DNA of 64,000 bases, taken from the NCBI RefSeq assembly GCF_003675325.1, contig NZ_CP033073.1, forward strand, positions 4,092,001-4,156,000, in the 5' to 3' direction. Below are positions 42,487 through 51,820 of the stretch, piece after piece. The translations under genes were made by a program, and so were the position numbers. The DNA comes from Streptomyces dangxiongensis (lineage in GTDB: Bacteria > Actinomycetota > Actinomycetes > Streptomycetales > Streptomycetaceae). How positions within the stretch are numbered: the stretch's first letter is position 1; each line of letters begins with the position of its first letter. Under the pieces are notes generated by a model. It saw only the letters and a program-made list of their open reading frames with translations. It had not been told where the DNA came from and did no database searches.

Positions 42487-44859
42487 GTGTCGTCTCTCGC
42501 GCTGTACCGCCGCTACCGACCGGAGACCTTTGCCGAGGTCATCGGGCAGGAGCATGTCACCGACCCGTTGCAGCAGGCGCTGCGGAACAACCGGGTCAAT
42601 CACGCGTACCTGTTCAGCGGACCGCGCGGCCGCGGCAAGACGACCAGCGCGCGGATCCTCGCCCGCTGCCTGAACTGTGAGCAGGGTCCCACCCCCACCC
42701 CGTGCGGCACCTGCCAGTCCTGCCAGGACCTGGCCCGCAACGGACCGGGTTCGATCGACGTCATCGAGATCGACGCCGCCTCCCACGGAGGCGTGGACGA
42801 CGCGCGTGAGCTGCGCGAGAAGGCCTTCTTCGGCCCCGCCGGCAGCCGGTACAAGATCTACATCATCGACGAGGCCCACATGGTCACGTCGGCCGGCTTC
42901 AACGCGCTGCTGAAGGTCGTCGAGGAGCCGCCCGAGCATCTGAAGTTCATCTTCGCGACCACCGAGCCCGAAAAGGTCATCGGCACGATCCGGTCGCGCA
43001 CGCACCACTACCCGTTCCGGCTCGTCCCGCCGGGCACCCTGCGGGAGTACCTCGGCGAGGTGTGCCGCGCGGAGGACATCCCGGTCGCCGAAGGCGTGCT
43101 GCCGCTCGTCGTGCGCGCCGGCGCCGGGTCCGTGCGTGACTCCATGTCCGTCATGGACCAGTTGCTCGCCGGCGCCGGGACCGAGGGTGTGACGTACGCC
43201 ATGGCCACGTCCCTCCTCGGGTACACCGACGCCTCTCTCCTCGACTCCGTGGTCGAGGCCTTCGCCACCGGTGACGGGGCCGCCGCCTTCGAGGTCGTCG
43301 ACCACATCATCGAGGGGGGCAACGATCCGCGGCGGTTCGTCGCCGACCTGCTGGAGCGGCTGCGGGACCTGGTCATCCTCGCCGCGGTGCCGGACGCCCT
43401 GGAGAAGGGGCTCATCGACGCCCCCGCCGACGTCCTGGAGCGCATGCAGGCCCAGGCCGGCACCTTCGGGGCCGCCGAGCTGAGCCGCGCCGCCGACCTC
43501 GTCAACGAGGGCCTCACGGAGATGCGCGGCGCCACCTCGCCCCGCCTCCAGTTGGAACTGATCTGCGCGCGCGTGCTCCTTCCCGCCGCCTATGGCGACC
43601 AGCGGTCGCTGATGGCCCGCCTCGACCGCATCGAGCGCGGCGTCCAGTTCTCCGGCGGCGCCGGCGCGCCCGCCATGGGTTACGCCCCGGGCCCGGAAGC
43701 CCACGGTGCGGCCCTCGTCGGCGCGGGTGCCGGTGCCGACGCGGGCGCCGGTGCGGTGCCCGTGGCGCCCGGCGGCGGCCCCGCGGCGGCCCGCGCGGCC
43801 GTACGCGGCGGCGGTCCCGGCGGTCCGGGTACGGCCGGTGCGGCGGGTGGCCCGGGCGCTCCGGCGGGTCCGGCTGACGCGGACGGGGCTGCGGCCACTG
43901 CCGCGCCTACGACCCCTGCCCCGGCCCCTGCCCATACCCCTGCCCCCGCGCCCACTGCTGCTCCGGCCGCCGTGTCCGCCCCCGCTCCCGCCCCCGCCGC
44001 CCAGGCCCCGGCGTCACCGTCGGCCGCCCCGGCCGCCGCTCCCGCCCCCGCCCCCGGCGCCTGGCCCACCGCTGCCACCGCCGGCGGCGGCAGGCGTCCC
44101 GGTGGCTGGCCGACGGCCGCCGCTCCGGCGGAGAGCCGGCCGGGACAGGGACCCGGCCCGGCGGCCCCCGCCCAGCCGCAGCCCCAGCCGAGCCAGGCCG
44201 CCACCGCGCCGACGGCCCCGACGCCCGTTCCCGCCGGCGGCCCCGACCCGCGCTCGCTCTGGCCGAACATCCTGGAGGCGGTGAAGAACCGCCGCCGCTT
44301 CACCTGGATCCTGCTCAGCCAGAACGCCCAGGTGACCGGTTTCGACGGCACCACGCTCCAGCTCGGCTTCGTCAACGCCGGTGCCCGTGACAACTTCGCC
44401 GGCAGCGGCAGCGAGGACGTACTGCGGCAGGCGCTGACCGAGCAGTTCAACGTGCACTGGAAGATCGAGGCGGTCGTGGACCCGTCCGGTGGCGGCTCGG
44501 CCCCCATGGCCCCGGGCGGCCCGTCCGGTTACGGCGGCGGTGGCTACGGCGGCGCTCCCACGGCCGGCCACGGCGGCACACCCGGCGGTGGCTACGGCGC
44601 CCCGGCCGCCGCCCCCCGCCCCACGGCGCCCCAGTCGGCTGCGCAGGCCCCCGCCGCCCCGTACGACGCACCGGGCGGGTCCGCCGCGCCCGCCCCGGCT
44701 CCCCGGCCGGTGGCCGCGCCCGAGCCGCGGTCCGTCGCGCCCGAGGACGACACTGCCGAGGACGACGACCCGGATCTGGACGAGTCGGCACTCTCCGGCC
44801 ACGAACTGATCGTGCGGGAACTGGGTGCGACGGTGGTGGAGGAGATCGCCAACGAGTGA
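42487..44859 (+). CDS. dnaX: DNA polymerase III subunit gamma/tau
   Basis: 790 residues. Clamp-loader AAA+ ATPase: YRRYRPETFAEVIGQEHV, Walker A GPRGRGKTTSAR, four zinc Cys (CLNC, CGTCQSC), Walker B YIIDEAHMV, sensor 1 FIFATTEPEKV, SRC-like TIRSRTHHY. Residues about 400-590 are an Ala/Pro-rich linker of low complexity. The C-terminal region has a tau-like domain (LWPNILEAVKNRRRFTWILL) and a second Gly/Ala/Pro stretch. No programmed frameshift is needed. TAACCT lies 7 nt before GTG with no Shine-Dalgarno, so it is probably leaderless. Confidence 0.95.
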   Translation: MSSLALYRRYRPETFAEVIGQEHVTDPLQQALRNNRVNHAYLFSGPRGRGKTTSARILARCLNCEQGPTPTPCGTCQSCQDLARNGPGSIDVIEIDAASHGGVDDARELREKAFFGPAGSRYKIYIIDEAHMVTSAGFNALLKVVEEPPEHLKFIFATTEPEKVIGTIRSRTHHYPFRLVPPGTLREYLGEVCRAEDIPVAEGVLPLVVRAGAGSVRDSMSVMDQLLAGAGTEGVTYAMATSLLGYTDASLLDSVVEAFATGDGAAAFEVVDHIIEGGNDPRRFVADLLERLRDLVILAAVPDALEKGLIDAPADVLERMQAQAGTFGAAELSRAADLVNEGLTEMRGATSPRLQLELICARVLLPAAYGDQRSLMARLDRIERGVQFSGGAGAPAMGYAPGPEAHGAALVGAGAGADAGAGAVPVAPGGGPAAARAAVRGGGPGGPGTAGAAGGPGAPAGPADADGAAATAAPTTPAPAPAHTPAPAPTAAPAAVSAPAPAPAAQAPASPSAAPAAAPAPAPGAWPTAATAGGGRRPGGWPTAAAPAESRPGQGPGPAAPAQPQPQPSQAATAPTAPTPVPAGGPDPRSLWPNILEAVKNRRRFTWILLSQNAQVTGFDGTTLQLGFVNAGARDNFAGSGSEDVLRQALTEQFNVHWKIEAVVDPSGGGSAPMAPGGPSGYGGGGYGGAPTAGHGGTPGGGYGAPAAAPRPTAPQSAAQAPAAPYDAPGGSAAPAPAPRPVAAPEPRSVAPEDDTAEDDDPDLDESALSGHELIVRELGATVVEEIANE

Positions 44860-44994
44860 CGCTCCGCGGGTGACGGGCCGCCCCGAGGCGCAGTCCCCCG
44901 GACCCGCCCCCGGTTCCCCGGGCCCGCCTCCTTGGACGAACGTACGACAAACCCGCCCCCCAGGCTTCGGCGACCTTGCCATTAGGCTGGGCGC

Positions 44995-46251
44995 GTGAAG
45001 GTCCTCGTCATCGGAACCGGCGCCCGCGAACACGCCCTGTGCCACTCCCTGTCCCTCGATCCCGACGTCACCGCGCTGCACTGCGCCCCCGGCAACGCCG
45101 GCATCGCCGGGGTCGCCGAGCTGCACCAGGTCGACGCGCTCGACGGTGCCGCGGTGGCCGCGCTGGCCACCCGCCTCGGTGCCGACCTGGTCGTCGTCGG
45201 CCCGGAGGCCCCGCTGGTCGCCGGGGTGGCCGACGCCGTCCGGGCGGCGGGCATCCCCGTGTTCGGCCCCTCCGGGCAGGCCGCGCGGATCGAGGGCTCC
45301 AAGGCCTTCGCCAAGGACGTCATGGCGCGGGCCGGCGTGCCGACCGCCCGCTCCTACGTCTGCACCACCGCCGAGGAGGCCGCCGTGGCGCTCGACGCGT
45401 TCGGCGCCCCCTACGTCGTCAAGGACGACGGCCTGGCCGCCGGCAAGGGTGTCGTCGTCACCTCCGACCCGGACGCCGCCAAGGCGCACGCCGCCGCGTG
45501 CGACCGCGTGGTGATCGAGGAGTTCCTCGACGGCCCCGAGGTCTCCCTGTTCGCCGTCACCGACGGACGGACGGTCGTACCGCTCCAGCCCGCCCAGGAC
45601 TTCAAGCGCGCCCTGGACGGCGACGAGGGCCCGAACACCGGCGGCATGGGTGCGTACTCGCCACTGCCGTGGGCCGACCCGAAGCTGGTCGACGAGGTGC
45701 TGGAGACGGTGCTCCAGCCGACGGTGGACGAGATGCGCCGCCGGGGCACCCCCTTCTCCGGGCTGCTCTACGCCGGTCTCGCGATCACCTCGCGCGGGGT
45801 CAGGGTCATCGAGTTCAACGCCCGTTTCGGCGACCCCGAGACGCAGGTCGTGCTGGCCCGGCTGCAGACCCCGCTGGCCGGTGTCCTGATGGCCGCCGCC
45901 ACCGGCACCCTCGCCGACCTGCCGCCCCTGCGCTGGAGCGAGGACGCGGCCGTCACCGTCGTCGTCGCCTCGCACAACTACCCCGGCACCCCGCGCACCG
46001 GTGACCCGGTCACCGGCCTGGACGAGGTGGCCGCCGAGGACGCCCCGCACGCGTACGTGCTGCACGCCGGCACCCGGCGGGACGGCGACGCGGTCGTCAG
46101 TGCGGGCGGCCGGGTGCTGTCCGTGACGGCGACCGGCACGGACCTGGCCGAGGCGCGCGAGCGGGCGTACCGGGCGGTGGGCCGGATCGGGCTCGACGGC
46201 TCGCAGTACCGCACGGACATCGCGGCGAAGGTGGCGAGGGCGGCGGGCTGA
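44995..46251 (+). CDS. purD: phosphoribosylamine-glycine ligase
   Basis: 418 residues. Second step of IMP synthesis: phosphoribosylamine + glycine + ATP to GAR. N-terminal [23 protein letters not shown]-grasp with [41 protein letters not shown] and [16 protein letters not shown] 44995; TAGGCT 6 nt before it and no ribosome site suggest leaderless translation. A terminator follows at 46345. Confidence 0.97.
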   Translation: MKVLVIGTGAREHALCHSLSLDPDVTALHCAPGNAGIAGVAELHQVDALDGAAVAALATRLGADLVVVGPEAPLVAGVADAVRAAGIPVFGPSGQAARIEGSKAFAKDVMARAGVPTARSYVCTTAEEAAVALDAFGAPYVVKDDGLAAGKGVVVTSDPDAAKAHAAACDRVVIEEFLDGPEVSLFAVTDGRTVVPLQPAQDFKRALDGDEGPNTGGMGAYSPLPWADPKLVDEVLETVLQPTVDEMRRRGTPFSGLLYAGLAITSRGVRVIEFNARFGDPETQVVLARLQTPLAGVLMAAATGTLADLPPLRWSEDAAVTVVVASHNYPGTPRTGDPVTGLDEVAAEDAPHAYVLHAGTRRDGDAVVSAGGRVLSVTATGTDLAEARERAYRAVGRIGLDGSQYRTDIAAKVARAAG

Positions 46252-46590
46252 TCCGTGGCTAGGGCGGCGCGGCCGGCGCAATGATCCGTGGCCGCAGGGC
46301 CTGCCCGGCCTTGGCGCCCCCTGTCCGACCTGCTCGTTCTGCTTCAGGCCCCGGATCTTGATCCGGGGCCTGATCTTCGCTGTCTGTCACCCAGCTCTGA
46401 CCAAAGCCATTCCATCGAGTGAGCGATCGCCTATACGGCTGACTGGGGCGTGGGCCCCAACTAGGGTGCCGCGCAAGCGTTCCGGCACTTGGCCGCACCG
46501 GCATTGCGATGTCGGTGGCGGGTGCCACAGTGGGGGAGTGAGCAAGACCAGAACGGCACACGTCGGACAGCGAGGGGGCGAGGTCGGCAC
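46252..46590. other. intergenic region after purD
   Basis: 339 bases. Holds the purD terminator (46345-46372); no gene or other structure was recognised in the remainder. Confidence 0.6.
46345..46372 (+). terminator. purD terminator
   Basis: Perfect 13-bp stem caggccccggatc/gatccggggcctg with a 2-nt centre, about 93 nt past the purD stop. Confidence 0.7.
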
Positions 46591-48357
46591 GTGACCGGAA
46601 TCGGTGTGGAGGCGGGCGCGCAGGCCGCGCGTTCCCGGGCGCTCGCGGTGCTGCGGGTGCGGGGCCGGGCGCTGGCCGTGGCCCTGCTGCCCGCGGGCGC
46701 CGCGGTGATCCTGCTGACCGGCGCCTCCACCGGCCGTCTCGTCGGCCCGGCCTGGGACGCCGCCTGCTGGACGGCGGGCGTGCTCGCCGTGCTGGTGCTG
46801 CTGGCCGCGGCCGGCGTCGGCCTGGTCGTCGCCCGGGCCCGCCCCGCCGTGAGCCCCACGGTGCCGATCGCGGAGAAGACCGCCCCGGACCTGTACCGGA
46901 TGGTGCGCGACCTCGCCGATCGCCTGGACGTGCCGGTCCCCTCCGCCATAGCGCTCACCCCTGACTGCGATAGCTGGCTGGAGGACCGCACCCACGCGGC
47001 CCACGGCCCGCCCCCGCGTCCGGTGACCGGCGGGCCGGTGACCGACGGGCCGGTGGCCCCGGGCCGCCGCCGGACCCCGGTCGCGCCGGTCCTCGTCATC
47101 GGTTCCCCGTTCCTGTGGTGGATGCGCGTCGGCGAGCTGCGCGCGGTCCTCGCGCCGGTCATCGCCGGCACGGGCCCCTCGGCGCACCCGGACATAGCCG
47201 CCGCCCGCCGCTTCGTGCGCGGGCTGGACGCGGCCGTGGCCGTCGCTTCGACGCCGGGGCGCTGTCCGCCGGTGCGCGGGGTGTGCGCGGCCCTCGGCTG
47301 GGTGGCCCGGCTGCTGCTGCGCGGCTGCCGGGAGCACGCCACGCTGATGGAGCGCGGGGTCGCGGCGGCGGCGGCCGAGCGCGCCCGGACGGTGGACTAC
47401 GGCCTGCGGATCGTCGCCCAGGAGCAGGTCGGACTCGCCTATGCCGGCTGGGACCGGCTGCTGACCAGGGTGGCGCTGCCCGCCTGGCGCATGGGCCGCT
47501 GGCCCGCCCGGCTGGACGCGGGCGTGGTGGCGGCGCTCACCGAGCTGTCCCGCCGTGACCGTCTCGCCGAGGGCTTCGCCTCCCGGCTCGGCGAGCGGCC
47601 CGCCTGTGACCTCCTGGAGGAGCCCGGCGCCGTGGACGAGGCCGCCTCGCTGCTCGCCGCCCGGCTGTTCCACGGCGGCCCGGCCGAGACCGGTCCGGAC
47701 TGGGCCCCGGTGGACTGGCAGGCGTATCCGGAGGAGGTCGTGGACCGCGCCTGGCGCGCCCACGCGGCCCGTCTGCACCGCGTCCTGGACTCCCTGGGCG
47801 TCCGCCCCGCCCAGGACGGCCCCACGGCCCCCGAGCACAACGGCGCCACCCTGGCCCGCGTCCTGGACCACCTCACGGAACCGGCCGGCCGGGCCGCCCC
47901 CGCCCCCGCCACCGGCACCGGCGCCTTGCACGGCGGCGAGGAGGACCCCGATCCCACCACCGAGCGCAGCGCGGTTCTCGCCGCCGGGCTGAGCGCCGAG
48001 GTGGCCCGGGAGGAGGGTGCCGGGGCGGCAGGCGCCGGCGCGGCCCGGCGCAGCGCGGAGAGCGACCTGTGGGACGACGGCTGCCTGCCGCTCTTCCCGC
48101 TGCAACCGCCGCGCACCGCCCGCGAGCTGCTCACCGACCACGTGACGGCGATGGTGTGCTGCGCGGCCGTCGACACCGCCGGCGCGGCCCCCGCCCTGGA
48201 CTGGCTGGACGGCCCGTCCCTGCTGCTGGACGGCGAGCGGGCCGCCGATCTGACGCCCAGGGTGCTGAGCCTGATCGAGGAGGGGGACCCGGGCCCGCTG
48301 CGGGACTGGCTGGCCGCGTCCGGGATACGCCCGGAGAAGCCCGTACGGCTCGTCTGA
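46591..48357 (+). CDS. membrane protein with degenerate M48-peptidase-like segment
   Basis: 588 residues from GTG 46591. Two transmembrane segments near the N-terminus (AVALLPAGAAVILLTG; AACWTAGVLAVLVLLAAAGV). The stretch VLVIGSPFLWWMRVGELRAV and LAPVIAGTG aligns with the M48 peptidase pattern P-x-L-x-x-L-x-x-x-E-L-R-A-V-L-A-H-E-x-x-H, but the HExxH zinc site is replaced by PVIAG. It is thus predicted to be inactive. The C-terminal half is unrecognised. Conserved between purD and purC in Streptomyces (memory of gene order). Confidence 0.75.
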   Translation: MTGIGVEAGAQAARSRALAVLRVRGRALAVALLPAGAAVILLTGASTGRLVGPAWDAACWTAGVLAVLVLLAAAGVGLVVARARPAVSPTVPIAEKTAPDLYRMVRDLADRLDVPVPSAIALTPDCDSWLEDRTHAAHGPPPRPVTGGPVTDGPVAPGRRRTPVAPVLVIGSPFLWWMRVGELRAVLAPVIAGTGPSAHPDIAAARRFVRGLDAAVAVASTPGRCPPVRGVCAALGWVARLLLRGCREHATLMERGVAAAAAERARTVDYGLRIVAQEQVGLAYAGWDRLLTRVALPAWRMGRWPARLDAGVVAALTELSRRDRLAEGFASRLGERPACDLLEEPGAVDEAASLLAARLFHGGPAETGPDWAPVDWQAYPEEVVDRAWRAHAARLHRVLDSLGVRPAQDGPTAPEHNGATLARVLDHLTEPAGRAAPAPATGTGALHGGEEDPDPTTERSAVLAAGLSAEVAREEGAGAAGAGAARRSAESDLWDDGCLPLFPLQPPRTARELLTDHVTAMVCCAAVDTAGAAPALDWLDGPSLLLDGERAADLTPRVLSLIEEGDPGPLRDWLAASGIRPEKPVRLV

Positions 48358-48594
48358 CCCCGCCGTCCCGCCCGTACCGTCCGCCGTAACGGAAAGGCGA
48401 CTTCCACTTCAGGTCAATTCGCAACGACTAGTGACCGGGCCCGTGCGTTATGTGATGTGCTGGGACCGACCACGCCGTTGGCAAAAGCTCGCGACATACG
48501 ACACGGCGACGTACGACACCGCATACGGCAGCACGGGCGGGCACGGCCCGGCGTGCACTGACAGGACACGGGGGCACCAGGGAGGGGAGCGACC

Positions 48595-50094
48595 ATGGCC
48601 TCGGACCACATCCGCCGCTGGGAGTCCGGAGCACTCGCGCACGCCGTCACGGACCCCTTCGGCCAGGGCCCGGTGCCCTGGCTGCGCGGCAGCGAGACGT
48701 ACTTCGACGACACCGGTCACGTCGTCCCCTGGTACGTCGACCCCAGCCCGCAGCAGTACACCAGCAGGTCCGGCGCGCGTGTGCCCGCGCCGCGGTCGGC
48801 CGGTTCCGGGCCCCGTTCGGCCGACGACGTGCACCGCCAGATCAAGGGCTTCACCGCCACCGGCGCGGTCGCACCCGGCGAGGCGATCGACTTCCACGTC
48901 ACGGTCGACCCGCCGCAGGAGTTCAGCGTCGACATCTACCGCATCGGCCACTACGGCGGCGACGGCGCGTCCAAGATCACCACGAGCCCCCGGCTCTCCG
49001 GCATCGTCCAGCCCCCGCCGCTGGCCGCCGACCGCACGGTCTCCTGCCACCACTGGTGGCTGTCCTGGCGCCTCCAGGTGCCCTCCTACTGGAACATCGG
49101 CGCCTATGTGGCCGTCCTCACCACCGTCGACGGCTACCGCTCCCACGTGCCGTTCACGGTCCGCGACGACCACCCCGCCGACCTGCTCCTGCTGCTGCCG
49201 GACATCACCTGGCAGGCGTACAACCTCTATCCGGAGGACGGTCACACCGGCGCCAGCCTCTACCACGCCTGGGACGAGCACGGCCGTCTCCTCGGCGAGG
49301 CCGACGCGGCCACCACCGTCTCCTTCGACCGTCCGTACGCGGGCGCGGGCCTGCCCCTGCACGTCGGCCACGCCTACGACTTCATCCGCTGGGCCGAGCG
49401 CTACGGCTACGACCTCGCCTACGCCGACGCCCGTGACCTGCACGCCGGCCGCGTCGACCCCACCCGCTACCGGGGCCTGGTCTTCCCCGGCCACGACGAG
49501 TACTGGTCGGTGCCGATGCGCCGCGCCGTCGAGGACGCCCGCGACCGCGGCACCTCACTGGTGTTCCTCTCCGCCAACACCATGTACTGGCAGGTGGAGC
49601 TGGGGCCGTCCCCGTCCGGCGTCCCGGACCGGCTGCTGACCTGCCGCAAACGCAAGGGCCCCGGCCGGCCGGTGCTGTGGCGGGAGGTCGACCGGCCCGA
49701 GCAGCAGCTGGTCGGCATCCAGTACGCGGGCCGCGTCCCCGAACCGCACCCGCTGATCGTCCGCAATGCCGGCCACTGGCTGTGGGAGGCGACCGGGGCC
49801 CACGAGGGCGACCCGATCGAGGGCCTGGTCGCCGGTGAGGCGGACCGTTACTTCCCGCGCACCCCGCTGCCGGGGCACGACGAGCGGATCCTGCTCGCGC
49901 ACTCGCCCTACACGGACAACGACGGCGTCCTGCGCCACCAGGAGACCTCCCTCTACCGCGCCCCCTCCGGCGCCTGGGTGTTCGCCTCCGGCACCTTCGC
50001 CTGGTCCCCGGCCCTGGACCGCCCCGAGCACCTGGATCCCCGGGTTCAGCGCGCCACGGCGAATCTGCTGGACCGTATCTGCAAGCGCGACTGA
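48595..50094 (+). CDS. N,N-dimethylformamidase large-subunit-like protein
   Basis: 499 residues. IKGFTATGAVAPGEAIDFHV, VDIYRIGHYGGDGA, PDITWQAYNLYPEDGHTGAS, FIRWAERYGYDLAYADARDL and VFPGHDEYWSVPMRRAVEDA match the C-terminal (catalytic, iron-binding) region of DMFase beta subunits. No small-subunit gene lies near. Substrate in Streptomyces unknown; an amidohydrolase acting on formamides is inferred. No signal peptide. ATG 48595 is preceded by gggaggggagcgacc. Confidence 0.85.
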   Translation: MASDHIRRWESGALAHAVTDPFGQGPVPWLRGSETYFDDTGHVVPWYVDPSPQQYTSRSGARVPAPRSAGSGPRSADDVHRQIKGFTATGAVAPGEAIDFHVTVDPPQEFSVDIYRIGHYGGDGASKITTSPRLSGIVQPPPLAADRTVSCHHWWLSWRLQVPSYWNIGAYVAVLTTVDGYRSHVPFTVRDDHPADLLLLLPDITWQAYNLYPEDGHTGASLYHAWDEHGRLLGEADAATTVSFDRPYAGAGLPLHVGHAYDFIRWAERYGYDLAYADARDLHAGRVDPTRYRGLVFPGHDEYWSVPMRRAVEDARDRGTSLVFLSANTMYWQVELGPSPSGVPDRLLTCRKRKGPGRPVLWREVDRPEQQLVGIQYAGRVPEPHPLIVRNAGHWLWEATGAHEGDPIEGLVAGEADRYFPRTPLPGHDERILLAHSPYTDNDGVLRHQETSLYRAPSGAWVFASGTFAWSPALDRPEHLDPRVQRATANLLDRICKRD

Positions 50095-50164
50095 CCCCCG
50101 GGCGCGGCCGATCGCCCCCGTACGGGAGAATCGAGGCACTTGTACAGAGCCACGGGGAGGAACC

Positions 50165-51064
50165 GTGTCCGGATTCGTAGAAAAGCCCGAGCCGATCGAG
50201 GTTCCGGGCCTGGTGCACCTGCACACCGGCAAGGTGCGCGAGCTGTACCGCAACGAGGCGGGCGACCTCGTGATGGTCGCCAGCGACCGCATGTCCGCCT
50301 TCGACTGGGTGCTGCCGACCCAGATCCCCGACAAGGGCCGCGTCCTGACCCGGCTCTCCCTGTGGTGGTTCGACCAGCTACGCGACCTGGCCGACCACCA
50401 CGTCATCAGCACGGACGTCCCCGAGGGCGCCCCCGCCGACTGGGAGGGCCGCACCCTGGTCTGCAAGTCGCTGCGGATGGTCCCGGTGGAGTGCGTGGCC
50501 CGCGGCTACCTCACCGGCTCCGGCCTGCTGGAGTACCAGGAGTCCCGTACGGTCTGCGGCCTCGCCCTCCCCGAGGGACTCGTGAACGGCTCGGAACTCC
50601 CCGCCCCGATCTTCACCCCGGCCACCAAGGCCGAGGTCGGCGAGCACGACGAGAACGTCTCCTACGAGGAGGTGGCCCGCCAGGTCGGCGCGGACACCGC
50701 CGCACAGCTACGCCAGGCCACGCTGGCCGTCTACGCGCGCGCCCGGGACATCGCCCGGGAGCGGGGCATCATCCTGGCGGACACGAAGTTCGAGTTCGGC
50801 TTCGACGGCGACACGCTCGTCCTCGCCGACGAGATCCTCACCCCGGACTCCTCCCGTTTCTGGCCGGCCGACCAGTGGCAGCCGGGCCGGGCGCAGCCGT
50901 CGTACGACAAGCAGTTCGTGCGCGACTGGCTGACCTCGCCGGAGTCCGGCTGGGACCGTCACAGTGAGCTGCCCCCGCCGCCGCTGCCGGAGAAGGTCGT
51001 GGCGGCCACCCGGCAGAAGTACGTGGAGGCGTACGAGCACCTGACGGGCACCGGCTGGGCATAG
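50165..51064 (+). CDS. purC: SAICAR synthetase
   Basis: 299 residues. Joins CAIR and aspartate using ATP. Signatures: HTGKVRELYRNEAGDLVMVA, CKSLRMVPVECVARGYLTGS, LADTKFEFGFDGDTLVLADE and LTPDSSRFWP. GTG 50165 with gggagga 5 nt upstream. The tRNA-Gly terminator lies just downstream and may act on both strands. Confidence 0.97.
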   Translation: MSGFVEKPEPIEVPGLVHLHTGKVRELYRNEAGDLVMVASDRMSAFDWVLPTQIPDKGRVLTRLSLWWFDQLRDLADHHVISTDVPEGAPADWEGRTLVCKSLRMVPVECVARGYLTGSGLLEYQESRTVCGLALPEGLVNGSELPAPIFTPATKAEVGEHDENVSYEEVARQVGADTAAQLRQATLAVYARARDIARERGIILADTKFEFGFDGDTLVLADEILTPDSSRFWPADQWQPGRAQPSYDKQFVRDWLTSPESGWDRHSELPPPPLPEKVVAATRQKYVEAYEHLTGTGWA

Positions 51065-51075
51065 GGCCACGAAGA

Positions 51076-51101
51076 AGCCCCCCGGTGAGAACCGGGGGGC
51101 T
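51076..51101. terminator. terminator between purC and tRNA-Gly
   Basis: Perfect 11-bp stem (agccccccggt/accggggggct), loop gaga, between convergent purC and tRNA-Gly; it probably serves both. Confidence 0.75.
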
Positions 51102-51109
51102 CGATCTGG

Positions 51110-51182
51110 AGCGGACGACGAGGCTCGAACTCGCGACCTCAACCTTGGCAAGGTTGCGCTCTACCAACTGAGCTACGTCCGC
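51110..51182 (-). tRNA. tRNA-Gly(GCC), copy 1
   Basis: 73 nt; acceptor gcggacg/cgtccgc, anticodon loop TTGCCAA, T arm gcgagTTCGAGCctcgt. The body is identical to 55000-55072. The next bases downstream (51107-51109) read CCA in the transcript, so this copy encodes CCA while the other does not. Confidence 0.97.
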
Positions 51183-51205
51183 GTGGCGCCGTGGCGCGAG
51201 AGCAA

Positions 51206-51820
51206 CTATACCCAACCGCGCTCGCGGGCGAGACGCACCGCCGTGTGCCGGTTCTCGGCGCCGAGCTTCGTGACGGCCGAGGAGAGGTAGTTGCGCACGG
51301 TCCCCGGGGACAGCGCGGCCCGCTCGGCGATCTCCGCGACGGGCGCGCCGTCGGCGGCCAGCTCCAGCACCTCGGCCTCCCGCGCGGTCAGTGGTGAGTC
51401 GCCCGCGGAGATCGCGTCGGCGGCCAACTCCGTATCGATATAACGGTTTCCCGCGTGCACGGTCCGGATGATCTCGGCGAGGCGCTGGGCGCTGACGGTC
51501 TTCGGGACGAACCCGCGCACACCTGCCGCGAGCGCCCGTTTCAGATGCCCGGGCCGGCCGTGCCCGGTGACGATCAGCACCCGGCAGCCGGGCAGTTCCG
51601 CGCGCAGGGATGTGGCGACCTTCACACCGTCGGCGCCCGGCATCTGGAGGTCGAGCACGGCCACGTCGGGGGTGTGCGCCCGGGCCATGGCCAGTGCCTC
51701 GGGCCCGCTGGCCGCCTCGGCGACGACCAGCAGATCGTCCTCCAGGGAGAGCAGCGCGGCCAGCGCCCCCCGGATCAGATGCTCGTCGTCGGCGAGCAAC
51801 AGCCGTACCGGCGCGTTCAC
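51206..51820 (-). CDS. NarL/LuxR-type response regulator
   Basis: 204 residues. Receiver with LLLADDE, phospho-Asp57 (VAVLDLQMPG), VLIVTGHG and FVPKTVS (Lys). LuxR-type helix-turn-helix: LTAREAEVLELAADGAPVAE, RAALSPGTVRNYLSSAVTKL. GTG start overlaps the kinase stop by 4 nt. Probably controls the upstream ABC transporter genes on the same strand. Confidence 0.92.
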   Translation of the reverse strand: MNAPVRLLLADDEHLIRGALAALLSLEDDLLVVAEAASGPEALAMARAHTPDVAVLDLQMPGADGVKVATSLRAELPGCRVLIVTGHGRPGHLKRALAAGVRGFVPKTVSAQRLAEIIRTVHAGNRYIDTELAADAISAGDSPLTAREAEVLELAADGAPVAEIAERAALSPGTVRNYLSSAVTKLGAENRHTAVRLARERGWV

